A DNA stretch of 64,000 nucleotides from Gossypium raimondii (GCF_025698545.1 NC_068575.1:50415980-50479979), one strand, 5' to 3'. Shown: positions 34,154 to 47,319, counted from the stretch's first letter. Program-made: numbers and translations. The notes: generated by a model not told the origin, from the letters alone.

Positions 34154-34328
34154 GTTAGAGTAAATTTTAAAGCAGTTGTTTAGTTAATAGTTGGTTAAAA
34201 AGTTCAGGTTAGTTGAAGTCGGTTGTAGTCTGTTGAGGTAGTTAAGTACGTTGCCACTGATTTGTGTATAAATGCTTGTACTGCTATTGAATTGATAGAA
34301 TGTAAAAAGATAAGTATTCAGTTTAACA
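34154..34328 (+). repeat. Copia 3' LTR, 175 bp
   Basis: Partner of 30374-30556. About 4% divergence (seven substitutions counted by eye) indicates an insertion that is old enough to have lost its coding frames. Confidence 0.9.
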
Positions 34329-34344
34329 ATTTGGTTGGGGTCCT

Positions 34345-34531
34345 ACATGTGTTGCGGACACACCACCGCTCTCATGAGCTTCCCGATATTTAGCTCGCAT
34401 GAGCTTCCCGTTATACAGCTCGCATGAGATTTCCATTATACAGCTCGCATGAGTTTCCCGTTATTCAGCTCACATGAACTTCTCGTTATTCAGCTCAGAG
34501 GAGCTTCTCGTTTACAGCTCATATGAGCATA
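34345..34531 (+). repeat. 25-bp minisatellite, array 1
   Basis: About six to seven copies of a unit like CTCGCATGAGCTTCCCGTTA plus TTCAG, with substitutions. It is part of the LTR. A second array of the same unit lies at about 34985-35155. Confidence 0.85.
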
Positions 34532-34984
34532 CATGAATATGAATTAACAGATTACAGTTCAGTACACCTCAAGTGTACTACCTGTGTATCTAACGATATT
34601 CTAAATGGTTAAACGGGTACAGTTCTATTATGAAATTATATGAGATCGATATGAACTATTACTGGTATATACATGAAATTCATGAAATGTGAATACTTAA
34701 TGAATTCATCCATGTGTATTGAATCTTATATGTGACTTACATGGATAACATGTTAAGAATATGTGTTTAGACTTTTGGCCAAGTTGGTTTGGATGAATTA
34801 AATTGTACATTAATATGTGCTTAATTGATTTATTGTTTGTGAATTATACAATTGTCATGAATAAATAACGATTGTATATCTGACAATTACCAAGTCCCGT
34901 TTGAACCGTAGAAATTCGTAGGATACAAATGACAATGTCATTAGGGTTACCAATTTGGTTGGGGTCCTGCATGTGTTACAGACA

Positions 34985-35155
34985 CACCACCATTCTCATG
35001 AGCTTCCCGATATTTAGCTTGCATGAGCTTCACAATATTTAGCTCTCATGAACTTCCGGATATTTAGCTCGCATGAGCTTCCCGTTATATAGCTCGCATA
35101 AGCTTCCCATTATTCAGCTCAGAGGAGCTTCCCGTTTACAGCTCGTATGAGCATA
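34985..35155 (+). repeat. 25-bp minisatellite, array 2
   Basis: Same unit and a similar copy number as array 1, in the second copy of the LTR-internal duplication. Confidence 0.85.
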
Positions 35156-36490
35156 CATGAATATGAATTGACGGATTACAGTTCAGCGAGTGTACTACCC
35201 ATGTATCTAACGATATTCTAAATGGTTCAACGAGCACAGTTCTGTTATGAAATTATATGATATAGATATGAACTATTACTGGTATATACATGAAATTCAT
35301 GAAATGTGAATACTTGATGAATTCATCCATATGTGTTGAATCTTATATGTGATTTACATGGCTAACAAGTTCAGAATATATGTTTAGACTTTTGGCCAAA
35401 TTGGTTTGGATATGTTTGTATGCTTACCCTAAATGTGATTAAATGGTAAGTTAAATTATGTATTATACGAACTTACTAAGCTTAAATGCTTACTCAATGT
35501 TATTTTCCATGTTTTATAGTAATTCGGAAGCTGGTCGGAGCTATTTCACACTACCCATCAGCTCTTTTGGTACTTTTAGTAAATCAATATCGGATATAAT
35601 GGCATGTATAGGTTATTTTGAGTCAATGTTGGTATATAAATGTTTTGTTGAGGCAAGTCATTTGAATGACTTGTGTTGGTATATTTTAATGTATATTTAT
35701 ATAAGTGACTTGTCATGTTTGATGTGTGAGTGATATGGTAGAATGAAAGAAAGTAAAATATGGTTTGAATATGCATATATGAATTTTCTCATCTAGGTAA
35801 CTTGAGATACTTGGTTGACATGTTCTTAAATTGTCATTTGAGGTGCCTAAGGGCATATTGGTTGTATGTGGTAATATTTCATGTTTAAGACATGATTTTG
35901 GCTTGTTTTGAATGTCTTGTTATGGCTTATTGATATGTGAGAAATGTTCTATTTTTGTCCACACGAGCAGAGACACAAGCATGTGTCTCAGCCGTGTGTG
36001 ATACGCGATAAGGTGAAACGACCGCGTGTCCCCTATATCTTTAAAATTGCGCAAGTCAGTATGCTCAACACGGCCTAGCACATGGGTGTGTGACTTAACC
36101 ATGTGACCTAAGTCAGAGAGTTACACGGGCATGGACATGGGCTAGGACACTACGGTGTGTCCTTATTTCGAATGCTCACATGGCCTGAGACACGAGCGTG
36201 TCTCCTGACCGTGTGAGTCACACGGCCTGGCCACACGAGCGTGTGTCCCCTGCATCTTTGAAAAATTTTCATGTTTTCAGAAAAATGCTTTGAGTACCCA
36301 ATTTAGTCCCAACTTGTTTCTAACACGTATTTTGGGCCCCGAGGGCTCGTATAAGGGACATTATGTTTGATTTTGATTGATTTCTGATATGAATGCTATA
36401 TTATATGAAATGTCTGATTAATTGGTCTGTAAACTCCGGTAATACTTTGTAACTCTGTTCTAGCGACGGATTTGGATTAGGGGTGTTACA

Positions 36491-36495
36491 AATGT
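36491..36495 (+). other. Target-site duplication AATGT, right copy
   Basis: Identical to 29630-29634. Confidence 0.85.
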
Positions 36496-38710
36496 TATAT
36501 ATCGATTTTGTTTAAATTTATTTTGATTTTATTTAATTCTTTGTATGTTTTAATTGCTCAAAAATATATTTGTATTTATGAGTATGCTCTATGTAATAGG
36601 CTAATTTTGGCCTAATTAAAAATCAATTAAATCCAAATCATTGACCCTAAATCTTAGCCCAATTATAGTGTGGCCCAAAGTAAAAATTTTCAAAGGATAG
36701 TAGCAACCCTAGCAGATTAGCAAGATCTCACCACCGCAAGAATCGCCCATCGCCCCCATCGTTGCACCTTGCCCACGTTCAAAGAACGGTTCCATCACCC
36801 CACGACGCAATCACCCACGATCAACGATCCCTTGTGTCTATTATGCACGTTCGTTCTACAAACGAACCACGAACAACAAGATATACACGCAAAGAAAACA
36901 ATTGTAAAGGTTTTGAGTAAAGGCTATATAAAAGCCAATCGAATCATTAAAGAGGTGGGCAAAATATTGTATGAAAAAGTTAAAGAAAATACGAAAAAGA
37001 AAATACAAGAAAAGAATAAATGATTTTGAAGGTGACGGCTTCTTGTTTTTTTCCTTTTGTTCTTTTACTATTTTCATTTTATTTTTTTGTTTTGCTTTCG
37101 TTTCTAAAAAATAAAGAAAGGGAGTTAAGGAAATTTACCGGCGTGGCATCGTTGAAGCTCCTTTATTTCGTCGCCATTGGAGCAGGGAAAGAGTTTTTCA
37201 GAGGGAGAGCAAGACGGCAGTATCAAAGAAAGAAAGAAAATGAGTTTTAGGGTTTAAAAATGGGGATTTTATTTGGTTTTAAGTTGATGGGTTATTTATA
37301 ATTTGGGCCCTTCATGTTTTTATGGTTTTCAAAATCACTGTTTTTTTATTATTTTCAAATTTTCCCATGAAACATTATTAATGTTTTGATTTAAATCAAT
37401 ATTGCGCAGTGCTTTAGATGGTTTGGGTAAATTATTTTTTGGGTCCTTCCCTTGGTTGCGCGTGTTTGAATTACTCCCTTTCTTGCTTTTATTTTCAAAT
37501 TCGGCTCATAAATTCTGTTTGGCTTTTAAATTTAGTCCTTAATTTGTTTCTTTTAGTTTTTTTTATATTGTTTATATTATTCATTAGTATAATTATTACT
37601 ATATTATTATTATTGCACGTATATATTTGTGCATATATATGTAAATATGTGTATATTCTAAATGCTTTAAATATATATGTAGTACGTATATATTTTATTA
37701 TCATATCATTTTATATTTATAGTTTATATATATTTTATATACATTCATATTTTTTATAATATTTATATTTTCATGTTTTAAAATTTATATGTTCATACAT
37801 TTTTATAAAATGTACATATATTTTGCATTCTTTTCAAGGTTTATTATAAATATTTTCCATTTTTAAATACATTATACTTATACATTTTTTAAAATATATT
37901 AATATATTTTATATGTATTTTATCATTGTTTTATTTTTATGATTTATGCATTTTCTCTCATATCCATGTACATATTTGCAAAATTCGCTTATACATTATG
38001 CTTATGTATACACGTAATTTAAATTAAAATATTTGTTCCATATTTCATTGACATTTTTAATACATTTTTAAATACATTTTGATTTTGTCAAAACATTAAA
38101 ATTATTTTTATGATTCAAAGATTTTCAAAATAAAAACGATATTCAAAGTTAGGGATTTTCGAGGAAAATTGAGTCCTAACGTATTGGGTTCCGATTTTCT
38201 TTGTTAATTCCAAATAACCGAGAATATTCGTTATTTAAAATATATAAACAAAAATCATTTTCGGGAATTCAATGTGTTATGTCCTAACGCACTGGGCATG
38301 ACATATTGCTTTCTCGAAATGAAGATTTTCTTTAAAAAATTAATTAAAAAGCGATATTCAAAATTCGGGGATATTGAGAATTTGTACCCTAACGTATTGG
38401 GTCTCAATTTCTTCGCATGACTTGAATAATTGATTATCCTTTTCAGATTTCAAAATTTGAGTTTAACAAAATCTTTTTAATTTTTGACACCAAGATATTA
38501 AATAATCAATTTGGTACCGATTTTGGGCGTTACGAGGGTGCTAACCCTTCCTCGTGCGTAACTGACTCCCGAACTCGTTCTCTCAAATTTCGTAGACCAG
38601 AATAATTTTTAAGGTGGGCCGATCACACCTCAATAAGGGATCGGTGGCGACTCCAATTTTTTGTTTTTAAAGTCGACAACTAAATTTTTGTTTTCAAAAA
38701 ATGGTTTCGA
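36496..38710. repeat. Retroelement-derived DNA, LTR-like
   Basis: At about 38090-38430 three diverged units share the phrase CCTAACG(T/C)A(T/C)TGGG within GATATTCAAA...GATTTTC contexts. Then comes GGTGGCGACTCCA (about 38643-38655), which resembles the TGGCGACTCC primer-binding site of plant gypsy elements. This looks like the 3' part of an LTR and its junction. The middle (37300-38050) is very AT-rich without genes. The 36700-37250 part has short open frames with no family similarity. Boundaries are uncertain. Confidence 0.5.
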
Positions 38711-40252
38711 CACTCTATTTGTAATAAAAATTTAAAATAAAGGTTTGAATTTAATAACCAACTCGATCATTTTTCCACTTATCCAACTCATTATTCTTCC
38801 ATTCTAACTTCTTTTTTCTTCTAGAAGAGATAATTTGGTGTAATATATACATTAAATTTGAATTGTGCTTCATATATAAATGAAATTTTGATTTTGATTC
38901 AACTGTACACACATTTAAAGAAATGAATGTATACATTTATTTTCATATCGATTAATATAATTATTTGTGTATAAAATATATCAATGTAAAATGATGTTAA
39001 TTAGATAATATTGTTAGTGATTTGTGAAAATTGAATCAAATCAAAATTTCATGTATAAATCGTACCAAATCAAAACTCATATATGACATTGCAGATTAAA
39101 TCAAAGTTCATGTATAGTTTTGATATTTATTACTCATATTTTTTACCATTATTTTTATCTTTTATATTTTTAATAAAATTTCAATTATTTTTACATTCTC
39201 TTATATATATATATATTTCCATATCTTTAATAACTTAAAAAAAAATTATTCCAGCTTAATTTTCTACCCATCTTGTTTTAAGGTTAAGTACTAAAAGACC
39301 TTGTAAAATAACAATCAATACAACTCGAAATTAACTTTATGTCCAAATGTCTAGCAGTTCATTAAAAGATGCTAGGATAGTTAATGCGTAAAAATTATAA
39401 TAAAAATCTAAAACCTTCTTTTACTTACTAAAATATATTAAAATTTAATTTTTAAATAATATGAATAATAGTAACTCTAAAATTTTAAAAGATGAGAACT
39501 TCCATAAATTTAATAAAAAAATTCAATCAACTCATTTTAACTTGCATTTGTTTATTGAAATTTTATACAACACAACTATGGCATAAAAATAAAATAAAAT
39601 ATTTTTACACTAAATATAATTAAAATTCTATAATAAAACATATTTTCAAAACACAAATATAGATATATCATAGGATCAATTTGGAACACCTCCACTTAAC
39701 CAGATTAATCATTTACTTGGACTATTTTTTTAATTTTTAAATGTTCTTCTCTTTTTCTCTTTTTGAGTTTTGTTATTATTGCTATTTGGAATTTTTTTAT
39801 GAATTTCTAGAATTTCCAATTTAAAATGTTCAAGTATTTACATGACATTTAAAACCAACCAAAACCTTCGAGGAAAAACAAAGTTAATTTCAATAACTCA
39901 ATAATTCATAAACTTAATTTTTTTCTCATTACTTTGCAGAGTACTTAAAATGTATTACACGACTCATTTTATCAGTATAGAAAACACATGAAAGTAGCTT
40001 AAGGGCACATTAATTAATGTAATTGCAAATATAGGAGGATGATTTTCTGAATAAGAATAATATTGCCTAAAAAAGCGCCAAAAATGAACAAAAAAACAGA
40101 AAATTTTCTGCTCTAACTCAAAGCAGAGAAGCTACCCATAGCAGAATTATGAAGAGGATTCCAGAATAAATTACACACCATACCATATTTATACATACCA
40201 TTTCCATGGGACTGGAAGCAATGCTGTTTTTTTTTCTCCTATTTCTATTGTT
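38711..40252. other. AT-rich spacer before LUH 3' end
   Basis: AT-rich sequence without a recognisable gene or bounded repeat. The last 150-200 bases (from about 40060) probably hold the LUH 3' untranslated region. Confidence 0.5.
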
Positions 40253-43200
40253 CTATTTCCATAGCTTAACAGAGCCGTCATGACTTGCTGTCGCAACAAT
40301 TCCTCCGACAGGTGATTGTGCGAGTGCCGAAATTATATTCTCATGAGCTGGAATTGTCATGCTCTTGTTCTCAGCCATGTTCCACAACTCCAAAGACTGT
40401 GGCCCCATTGAGAAAAACAAGATGCAGAAAATTAGCTGCAGATGAACATGAAAGTAACTTCTATTTTTTTCATTTGTCGATAAGAGCTATACTGAAGTGG
40501 CATATAATTGGTATTAAGTCCATAAACTCGGTTATTAGCGTGTATCAAAAAGAGAGAACTTTATAATCAATCAGTGAATTTATACATAAACTAGATAATA
40601 AATACTAGTTTTACAGGCTAAAATATGGGGAGGTAGCCATGTTGATTTGAACCTTACCACTCATTGAGAAAACATAACTATTTTTTATTATGACCTTAAA
40701 TATACCTCCATAAATGGAAATGGAAACCATAATTATAACTCAAAGAATTACCGAGATTCCTCCAATCACCAAAAGAGTGGAATAACTTGGATGAAATACA
40801 CAAGAGTGGAACTGGTTCCCACCAGAACTGAGTTCTTGAATGCACTCCCCTGTAGCCACCGACCATAGTTTTACCAAGTCATGACTCACGGATGCCAAAT
40901 AATCTCCATTCACATCCCAGCATATATAGTTTACAATTTCCGAATGCCCCTGCTATTAAAGGGAAACAAGGAAGAGATGTATATTACTAATGTAGTACTG
41001 AAGCTATTAATAGGGATGAATCTTGGCTGTTAATGAAAATGGAAGATGATCTGACATCATGCCAAGGCCATTACTGGAGCAGTAAAAGTATACAAGCAAT
41101 ACCTGAAATGTTAATATTTGCCTATCGGTTTCCACGTCAAAGATAGACACTACTTTATCTGAAGCTGCTGCCAGAAAATGTCCAAGTCTTGGTTGAAATC
41201 TCACTTGGGCCATACCTCCCTGCATCAGGATGATGAATATTGAACAAAAAGAACTGAACAAATAAAATATAATGCACCATAAGAGAGTATAAAGGAATAG
41301 AATAGTGAGTAACTAACCTTGGACATCCTCATGCATGAGAATAAATTAAGATTCCAGTAGTGTATTTCATTGTCGTTATCACAAAAACAAAATAATTCAG
41401 TCTTCCTGGGGTGGAAATCAAGGGACATCACAGGTGAAGAGTGGCCATTGTATGCTTGCACACAATAGCTTGGCTGCAACAATGAACTAAGTATGTTAAT
41501 CACAGTAGAATAGAAAGAATTTTCATGCATGCTTCAAAAAAAAAAAAAAAGAACAGGTATATGCCAGAAAATTGACAACCAAGTCAGAGAGCATAGAGTA
41601 GCAAAAGTAGCAAGAAAAGCAGAAGATTACATTAGCTGCATCCCATATTCGCACTGATTTATCAACTGAAGCTGTTGCCAACTGAGTTGAATTTGGTCTG
41701 AAGCGAACATCTGTAATAACCAATTTGTGTTCTCCCGGACTACTCACTGTTTGAAGGGTATCCATATTCCAAAGCACCACCTAATGGGAAAAAATGCCCA
41801 TCACCATGTGATAAGTATTCTTCAACCTTTTTTTCCCAAACATACTCCACTAGTAGAATAAATTAACCAAACAGAGGTGATTGCCAACCCACCTTACAAA
41901 TTACCTACTAGAACAATGAAGGTTATGTCATCTAATTCACTTCTCTCGAGTAACTTTATGTAGTCAAATAGTTCAGAAAACTTTTGCCACAATGGCTAAT
42001 CAGGTTTATCAATATATTTGTCCCAAGTGACCTCAATTTTGTGTTATTTCGAATCCATTGGACTTAATCAAGTTTTCTCCCATTGTTTTCACAGAGTGAA
42101 TTTCCAAACAATATACCGAGGTATTAAACTTGAGACCTCGTTTTTTATTCACTAGGTGTTACATTTATAAACATAATACTGAAGGAAAGGGTTGGAAAAT
42201 TGGAAGTCGTCAAATACCTTCTTGTCATGCCCAGAACTAGCCAAGAACTTCCCATCCGAAGAAAAATGACAGCAAGTAACTTTGCTATTTCTGGTCCGTA
42301 TACAACCAACCTCAGCAAAAGTGAAACCTGAAATGGAGAATTTGGGGTCAGAATACAAAAAAGAAAAATCCAACAATAGGTAAAGACTAAAGACAGAAGA
42401 TAGATAAGGCTTACCTTTAACAGACTCCTTTTGGTGCTCATTAGGACTTTGTTTAACTGTACCATAGATGCCCCTCACATCACTTCCATCATGCGAAAGT
42501 AGCGTCTCCGTATTTTCATCCAAAGGATCAAACCTTTCTATGTCTTCCTGCAAAAAGAAAAGATGTTATTAGTAGTTTCAGTATTTTTAACTTTTACACT
42601 AAAGCAAGTGTTGAAGAAATACATATTGACCCAACTATTAGCTCAACCTAACAAACAAGTTGCATGCCATCACATGACAATAAGATTTTGATGTCTGAGC
42701 TGAAAGGTAAAATTATCACTTGGAGTTATTAAACGATCATCTCATCCATTGCTAGAAAAAATACAGATAATATCCTAGGCAAAGCATGCTTATGCTTTGC
42801 ATGTACATAACTGAGTACGTTTCTGTTGCACACTTTGAAAGTCATTTCAAAGCCTGTGGATTGCCTACCAATAGATTTGAAGATGATGAAAGGTGCGCTG
42901 TTGAATCTTCCCCACAAATCATGCTTTTAGAAGCATTATTGACATGCTGCAGACTAGATGCCGTAGTTATTGCATCACCAGGCAGGTGAGTTGATGGAGG
43001 TGAATTTGGTGAAGGGCCAACTGTGTTTCCTGTTCCAGTGCTGTTAGCTGCTCCAGAAGAAGAGGGTTGTTTCCTTTTTCTGTTATTCTACAATGTAATG
43101 AATCGTCATATGAGTTAGTTTAAACAGAATTTAAAGATTTTAAGAAAAATCCATCTAAAAAATGCATGCTTTAGTTGGGAGTCATATTGTAGTTTCTAAA

Positions 43201-46111
43201 AGATTCTTTCCTGTAAAGTATCAGTTCAGCTCATGAATGAAGGATCCTTTAATTAATTCTCATTGAAGTACAACCTGATGCAGTTGCTGTGATGGCTGCT
43301 GCTGTTGCAACTGCTCCTGTTGTTGAGAGGAAGAATGTGACATTTGACTCATCTTCTTCTGTTAATCACCCAGCAAAAGTTACATGAGACACAAGGCATA
43401 TACAATAGTCCATATTAACAGAGACTGACTACCGTAAATCATCAGAACGAAAGCAACTCCAGCATAATGATTAAAGAGTTACAAACATCAATATAACCCA
43501 ACAGGTAAAAGCAGGATTTAATAAAAGCATGTCAGTATACCCCAAGTTACTGGTGCTTGTCTCACACAACACTTATAGATCTGGAACATGCATGTGATCC
43601 TCATTTCATATTTGGAAATTTAGGAAAAAAATCCTTTCAATAACATGATGTAGCTTCTCTGTTTCTGGAAATAGTAAAACTCAATTTTCATGAGTAGCCT
43701 TCTGGTATCAGGAATATGTTCAAACCTTTGGAGAACTTGAATGCACAGGGGAGCATGTGGATCCATTGTTTCTAGCAGATTGACCATCTTTTGCATTCAA
43801 GTTGCCCCTAGACAATTGACCAAACCTACAAGGGTCTGTGTTCCCAAAGTTTGCTGAATTTCCAAGGTTGCCTTGTATCTGAGCCTGTGCCAAGACATTA
43901 TGTTGTTGAGAAGCCAAAAGAAATTGATTTTGGGTCTGCAGATTAGGCTTTTGCATTTGTATGCCCAAACTTGGTCTTAACTGATCAATGCCCTATAAAG
44001 TTTAGCAAAATCCAACTAAGTCTGATGTATCTAAGTACAGAACAAGGACAGGAAAAGGTCAGTGGAACTTACAGTTAGAGGCCAACCCCTTAATGAAAGA
44101 CTAGAGACACCTTGATTCAGTCCTGAGGGCAGTCAGTAGAGGTATACAGGTTAAAAGCAGGAACAAGTTGTCAAAAATGCTCCGGAAAATCCAAAATCTT
44201 TTACTACTACTACAAAGAAACTCCCAAGAAAAATAATATCCTAGAACAGTTAGCAAAGGTTACTGCTACTATGAGCATGCAGAGTATCTCAGCTTAATAT
44301 AACTGCTAGATGCATTTTTGTCTCACATTTGCTGTAATTTTCACCCCTAGCTAAATCATGAGTTTTAATCTTTCTTGTCACCACTCAGACTCAGCAAAGC
44401 CAATCTTCATGTATACAGCTTCCCAAAATTCAATGGCAGCATTGTTGGTCTAACAAGCTTGATTGCAATTAAAGCTCTAAATTTACTGCCTAGAAAATCC
44501 AGCAACAAATATAAAAGCTAAGATGTCTGATAATATGCTACCTCCCATGATCACCTTCTAAATTTAACATCTAATCTAGGTGTACCATACAATAAAATCA
44601 AGGAAAATAAAAACTATACATCATTAACGTAGAAAGATGAAACTATATTATCAAACTTGTTTTTCCATTGAGAAAGTCAGGTATCTTTATGAGCACCTCC
44701 TAGTCCTGATTTAGGCTGTAAAATTGCCTGCCCATAGATGGATGAGGGATCCATAGGTAAGCTTTTCTGATTTCCACCGAAATTAACTTCACTTTTGATA
44801 TCCTAGAAATCCAAACATAGTACATTTCAAGTTAGAGAAGAAATGATAAAAGTTAACAAGAGTACTAAAAAAAGGATACAAATAACATTATCTCAGAAGA
44901 TCAAAAGCAGATGACCTGGGCAGTTGCAGTGGCTAGTGGTGTTTGTGATTGGATTTGTTGCAAAGCTGCTGACTTATTTCCACGGCTACTTTGCACCAAC
45001 TGGCTGTATATACAAAACGTGACATCATAGAGATCTAAACTGTAAACTAGGAAACCAAATGCTCACTAGGATCAGTTTTTCATACCTATGAGGATTGGCC
45101 TGTGTTTTCAGAAGGGCCATTCTATTAGCATCTATAAGTGCTGATGATGTCTCTGAATCTACAGACTGAGGGTTTTTCACACGTTCTTCATACAGTTTCA
45201 TGGCCAAGATACTTGCTGATGGATGTCCCATCATTCCTTCAGAGTTAGTATTTACAGAACCACCAAGAGCAGGATGATTGGGATCCCTTCGTTGTAACTG
45301 AACATTGCGGTGCTGCATTAGTTGCAGCTGCTGCATTTGTAGTTGCTGCTGTTCCCTTGCTTTTATTTGTTGTGCCTGTTTTTTAATTAAAAGCACACTC
45401 ACATATAAACATGCATACAGATAAAAAGAGTACACGATGAGATAAAGCAACCAGGTAAATGTATGGAATACTTTATACAACAAAATAGAGGTACCTCTAT
45501 ATAAGCTGCAGCAGCAACAGAATGTTTCTCATTTGTTCTAGCAATAAATATGTCCCAGAAGACAGACCACCATTCGAACAGAAATCCACCAGGTGCGTCA
45601 ATAGCTGCAGAAAAAAATTACATCTCGAGATAAAGCTTATGATACAAGGAAAATAGGCAATAGTCCCACTGGATTAGATAATTCAACAAGATAGTAAAAG
45701 AGCAAAAGCACTATGAGACAACACAATCGCCTGAATGAGTTTGGCATGCATCATAAAAGCATCGTCAAAGAATCAGACTCTAACAATATTTGCAGTTTCG
45801 ATTACTGTATGCTATAAATAAACGAATTTGCTTGCGAAAATTACCTACTGGATCTGTCGCAACCTTTCCTTCGGTCATAAAAGCTTTTGCAGAAGCATGC
45901 AACTTTCTTTTCAACATATAATCATGAATATACACATCAAGCCTGTAGCACGAACCAAAAAAACGCAAAAATCACGATAATTACTGCTTAAAGCTACCGA
46001 AAGGCAGTAACCAAGTTCAAAATTAGTTAACCTAATAATCAACAAAAGTTTTTAACTACAAATTTATAACCAGTCTTACATCTTGTCAGCTTCCCAATTA
46101 CTCTGTGCCAT
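40253..46111 (-). CDS. LUH: Transcriptional corepressor LEUNIG_HOMOLOG
   Basis: Seventeen coding exons on the minus strand join in frame to 783 aa, close to Arabidopsis LUH (about 787) and shorter than LEUNIG (about 931). Exon spans: 46111-46080, 45942-45845, 45604-45495, 45375-45086, 45003-44916, 44802-44697, 44122-44073, 43992-43726, 43358-43275, 43087-42869, 42547-42415, 42327-42218, 41780-41631, 41473-41318, 41219-41103, 40949-40752, 40396-40253. The N-terminus [20 protein letters not shown] opens the LisH/LUFS domain (to about residue 85, with [17 protein letters not shown]), which in this family binds SEUSS-type adaptors. A Gln-rich middle and a basic NNRKRK patch (about residue 376) follow. 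Then come WD40 repeats from about residue 495 to the end ([40 protein letters not shown]). Such proteins repress transcription in the nucleus with SEUSS and Mediator/HDAC partners. In Arabidopsis LUH acts in flower, embryo and seed-mucilage development. It is head-to-head with the DeSI gene. Confidence 0.95.
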
Positions 46112-46930
46112 TTTCTTTTCCTGCAAAACAAAAAAAGCTACTAAATTCCATTGCTTTAGATCTTTCCTTAACAAATTATAATCTAAAGGAAAACGTAACT
46201 TTAAGAAGTAGAATATTAAAAAACTCATCAAACAAATGAAGAGGAAAGAATTCAACTATAGTCAGCGTGCGTTTACTTCAACAGAATTTTACGATCTCTT
46301 CTCTTTAAAAAAAAAACTTCAAACTGTTTTTATTAATTTTTTCTCAGCTTTCTTAGCAACCAAACAAATCAAAACTAGAAATTCAGAAAACGCAGTCCTT
46401 AAATAACCGAATAAATCATTACCGGTGAAATGGATCAATGCTTAAACAAAATTTCAACAAGATCTCCACTGCACTTACTGTAATTCAATCTAAACAATTT
46501 AAAGAATAAAAAATCAAATTTAGCAATAAAAAACAATAAAAAATTAAGGCCGTTTTTTTTTTTGGTGACACTGACTGAATAATGCAGAGCTTAAAGTGAT
46601 TGGAACTGAAAACAGATACAAGCTTGCAGAGCTTGTATTTTTTATTTTTTATTTTGAATTATTTCAACAGACGACAAGAACAAATTTCTTTCTTCAAAAG
46701 GAATTTTGTTTTTGAACGATTGTTTTGAGTGTAACTGAAGTAGAACAGCTCGAACTTTAACAGTAGAAGAGGGAGAAAAAAGGTTTTTTTTTTTTTTTTT
46801 TTTCAGAATCAGCGAGGCAACACATGGATTAAAAAGGAAAAGAGCTTATTCTGAAGAAGCTTTTGCTGCGGTTCGTGTTCAGATTCTGTTTCGTTTATAT
46901 AGAGTTTCTGGTTCGGTATTTGGTTCGGAA
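46112..46930 (-). promoter_or_regulatory. LUH 5' leader and promoter region
   Basis: Directly before the ATG a splice acceptor (TTTTGCAG, then GAAAAGAAAATG) indicates an intron in the 5' untranslated region. A run of 20 T (46784-46803, so A20 in the transcript sense) and CT/GA-rich flanks lie where the non-coding first exon is expected. A TATAAACG-type motif at about 46894-46901 on the minus strand could be the TATA box. No experimental start is known. Confidence 0.45.
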
Positions 46931-47319
46931 TTTGAAAGTAGATCTTTCGTTGGTTCGGTGGGCCGCTCGGTCCCGGTTTGATGAGTGGTTATATGTCGAG
47001 CAAGGGTGTATGGTGAAATGCTTGTTAGGAGAATGATGTGGACTTAAGTAAGGGTGCAAGTTGTTGGAGGTTTAACGAGTGGCATTAGGATGTAAATTTT
47101 GGAGGGTTTGTGGGATTTTTTGCCACGTATGGAAAATAATTAAAATAAAATGCTAAAAATGATAAAATATGAATTTATATTTCATACAATATTAGTAAAT
47201 GAGATTACAATCCATTATTAAAAATTTTAAGGGGAAAGAGTTGAATGAGCGGCAGAGGAGACGGTGGTGTGGCGATCTCTTTCGAAACCTTTTATTCGAG
47301 TAAATTTTTATGTAGATTT

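Larger units (their letters stand above)
30374..34328 (+). mobile_element. Ty1/copia retrotransposon, decayed, nested in solo LTR
   Basis: Two LTRs of 183 and 175 bp (TGTTAGAG...TTTAACA), a primer-binding site TGGTATCAG at 30557-30565, and a polypurine tract before the 3' LTR (about 34143-34153) bound a 3.96-kb element. The target duplication is ATATG (30369-30373) against ATTTG (34329-34333), one mismatch. The second copy of the host LTR segment shows the uninterrupted target at 34946-34965. Gag is mostly deleted. Integrase precedes reverse transcriptase, the copia order. Many stops make the element unable to move by itself. Confidence 0.93.
30212..35411 (+). repeat. About 615-bp tandem duplication inside solo LTR, split by copia
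   Basis: The segment starting ATTAAATTGTACATTAATAT occurs at 30212 (continuing after the copia element at 34329 up to 34796) and again at 34797-35411. Both copies have the same order: AT-rich start, 'GACAATGTCATTAG', 'TTTGGTTGGGGTCCT', a 25-bp minisatellite, then 'ACTTTTGGCCAA(G/A)TTGG'. The second copy gives the empty site for the copia insertion in the first. Confidence 0.85.
29635..36490 (+). repeat. Solo Ty3/gypsy-type LTR, interrupted by a copia element
   Basis: It starts TGTAACAACCTG and ends GGGGTGTTACA, flanked by perfect AATGT duplications. No internal gag-pol of its own remains, so it is a solo LTR left by recombination between two LTRs. Removing the copia insertion (30374-34328) and one target copy leaves about 2.9 kb, similar to the 2.7-kb LTR at 10618. 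Part of the LTR (about 615 bp) is duplicated in tandem. The 3' end has ACACGG/CGTGTG palindrome clusters (35945-36250). The orientation follows the alignment with the other family member. Confidence 0.85.

Noticed and set aside
34345-35155. CRISPR-like array
   Set aside because: The 25-bp repeats follow one another with no unique spacers, and this is plant nuclear DNA; it is a minisatellite in an LTR.
36769-37023. 84-codon Lys-rich frame
   Set aside because: Compositionally biased and inside retroelement-derived DNA; no domain or conserved motif.
37418-37759. 113-codon frame rich in Ile, Tyr and Phe
   Set aside because: An artefact of AT-rich (TAT/ATA) sequence; the opposite strand is similarly open.
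43275-43358. Frameshift in the Gln-rich exon of LUH
   Set aside because: A recount of the bases gave 84 nt, in phase with both neighbours; the Gln-rich frame joins NNRKRK correctly.
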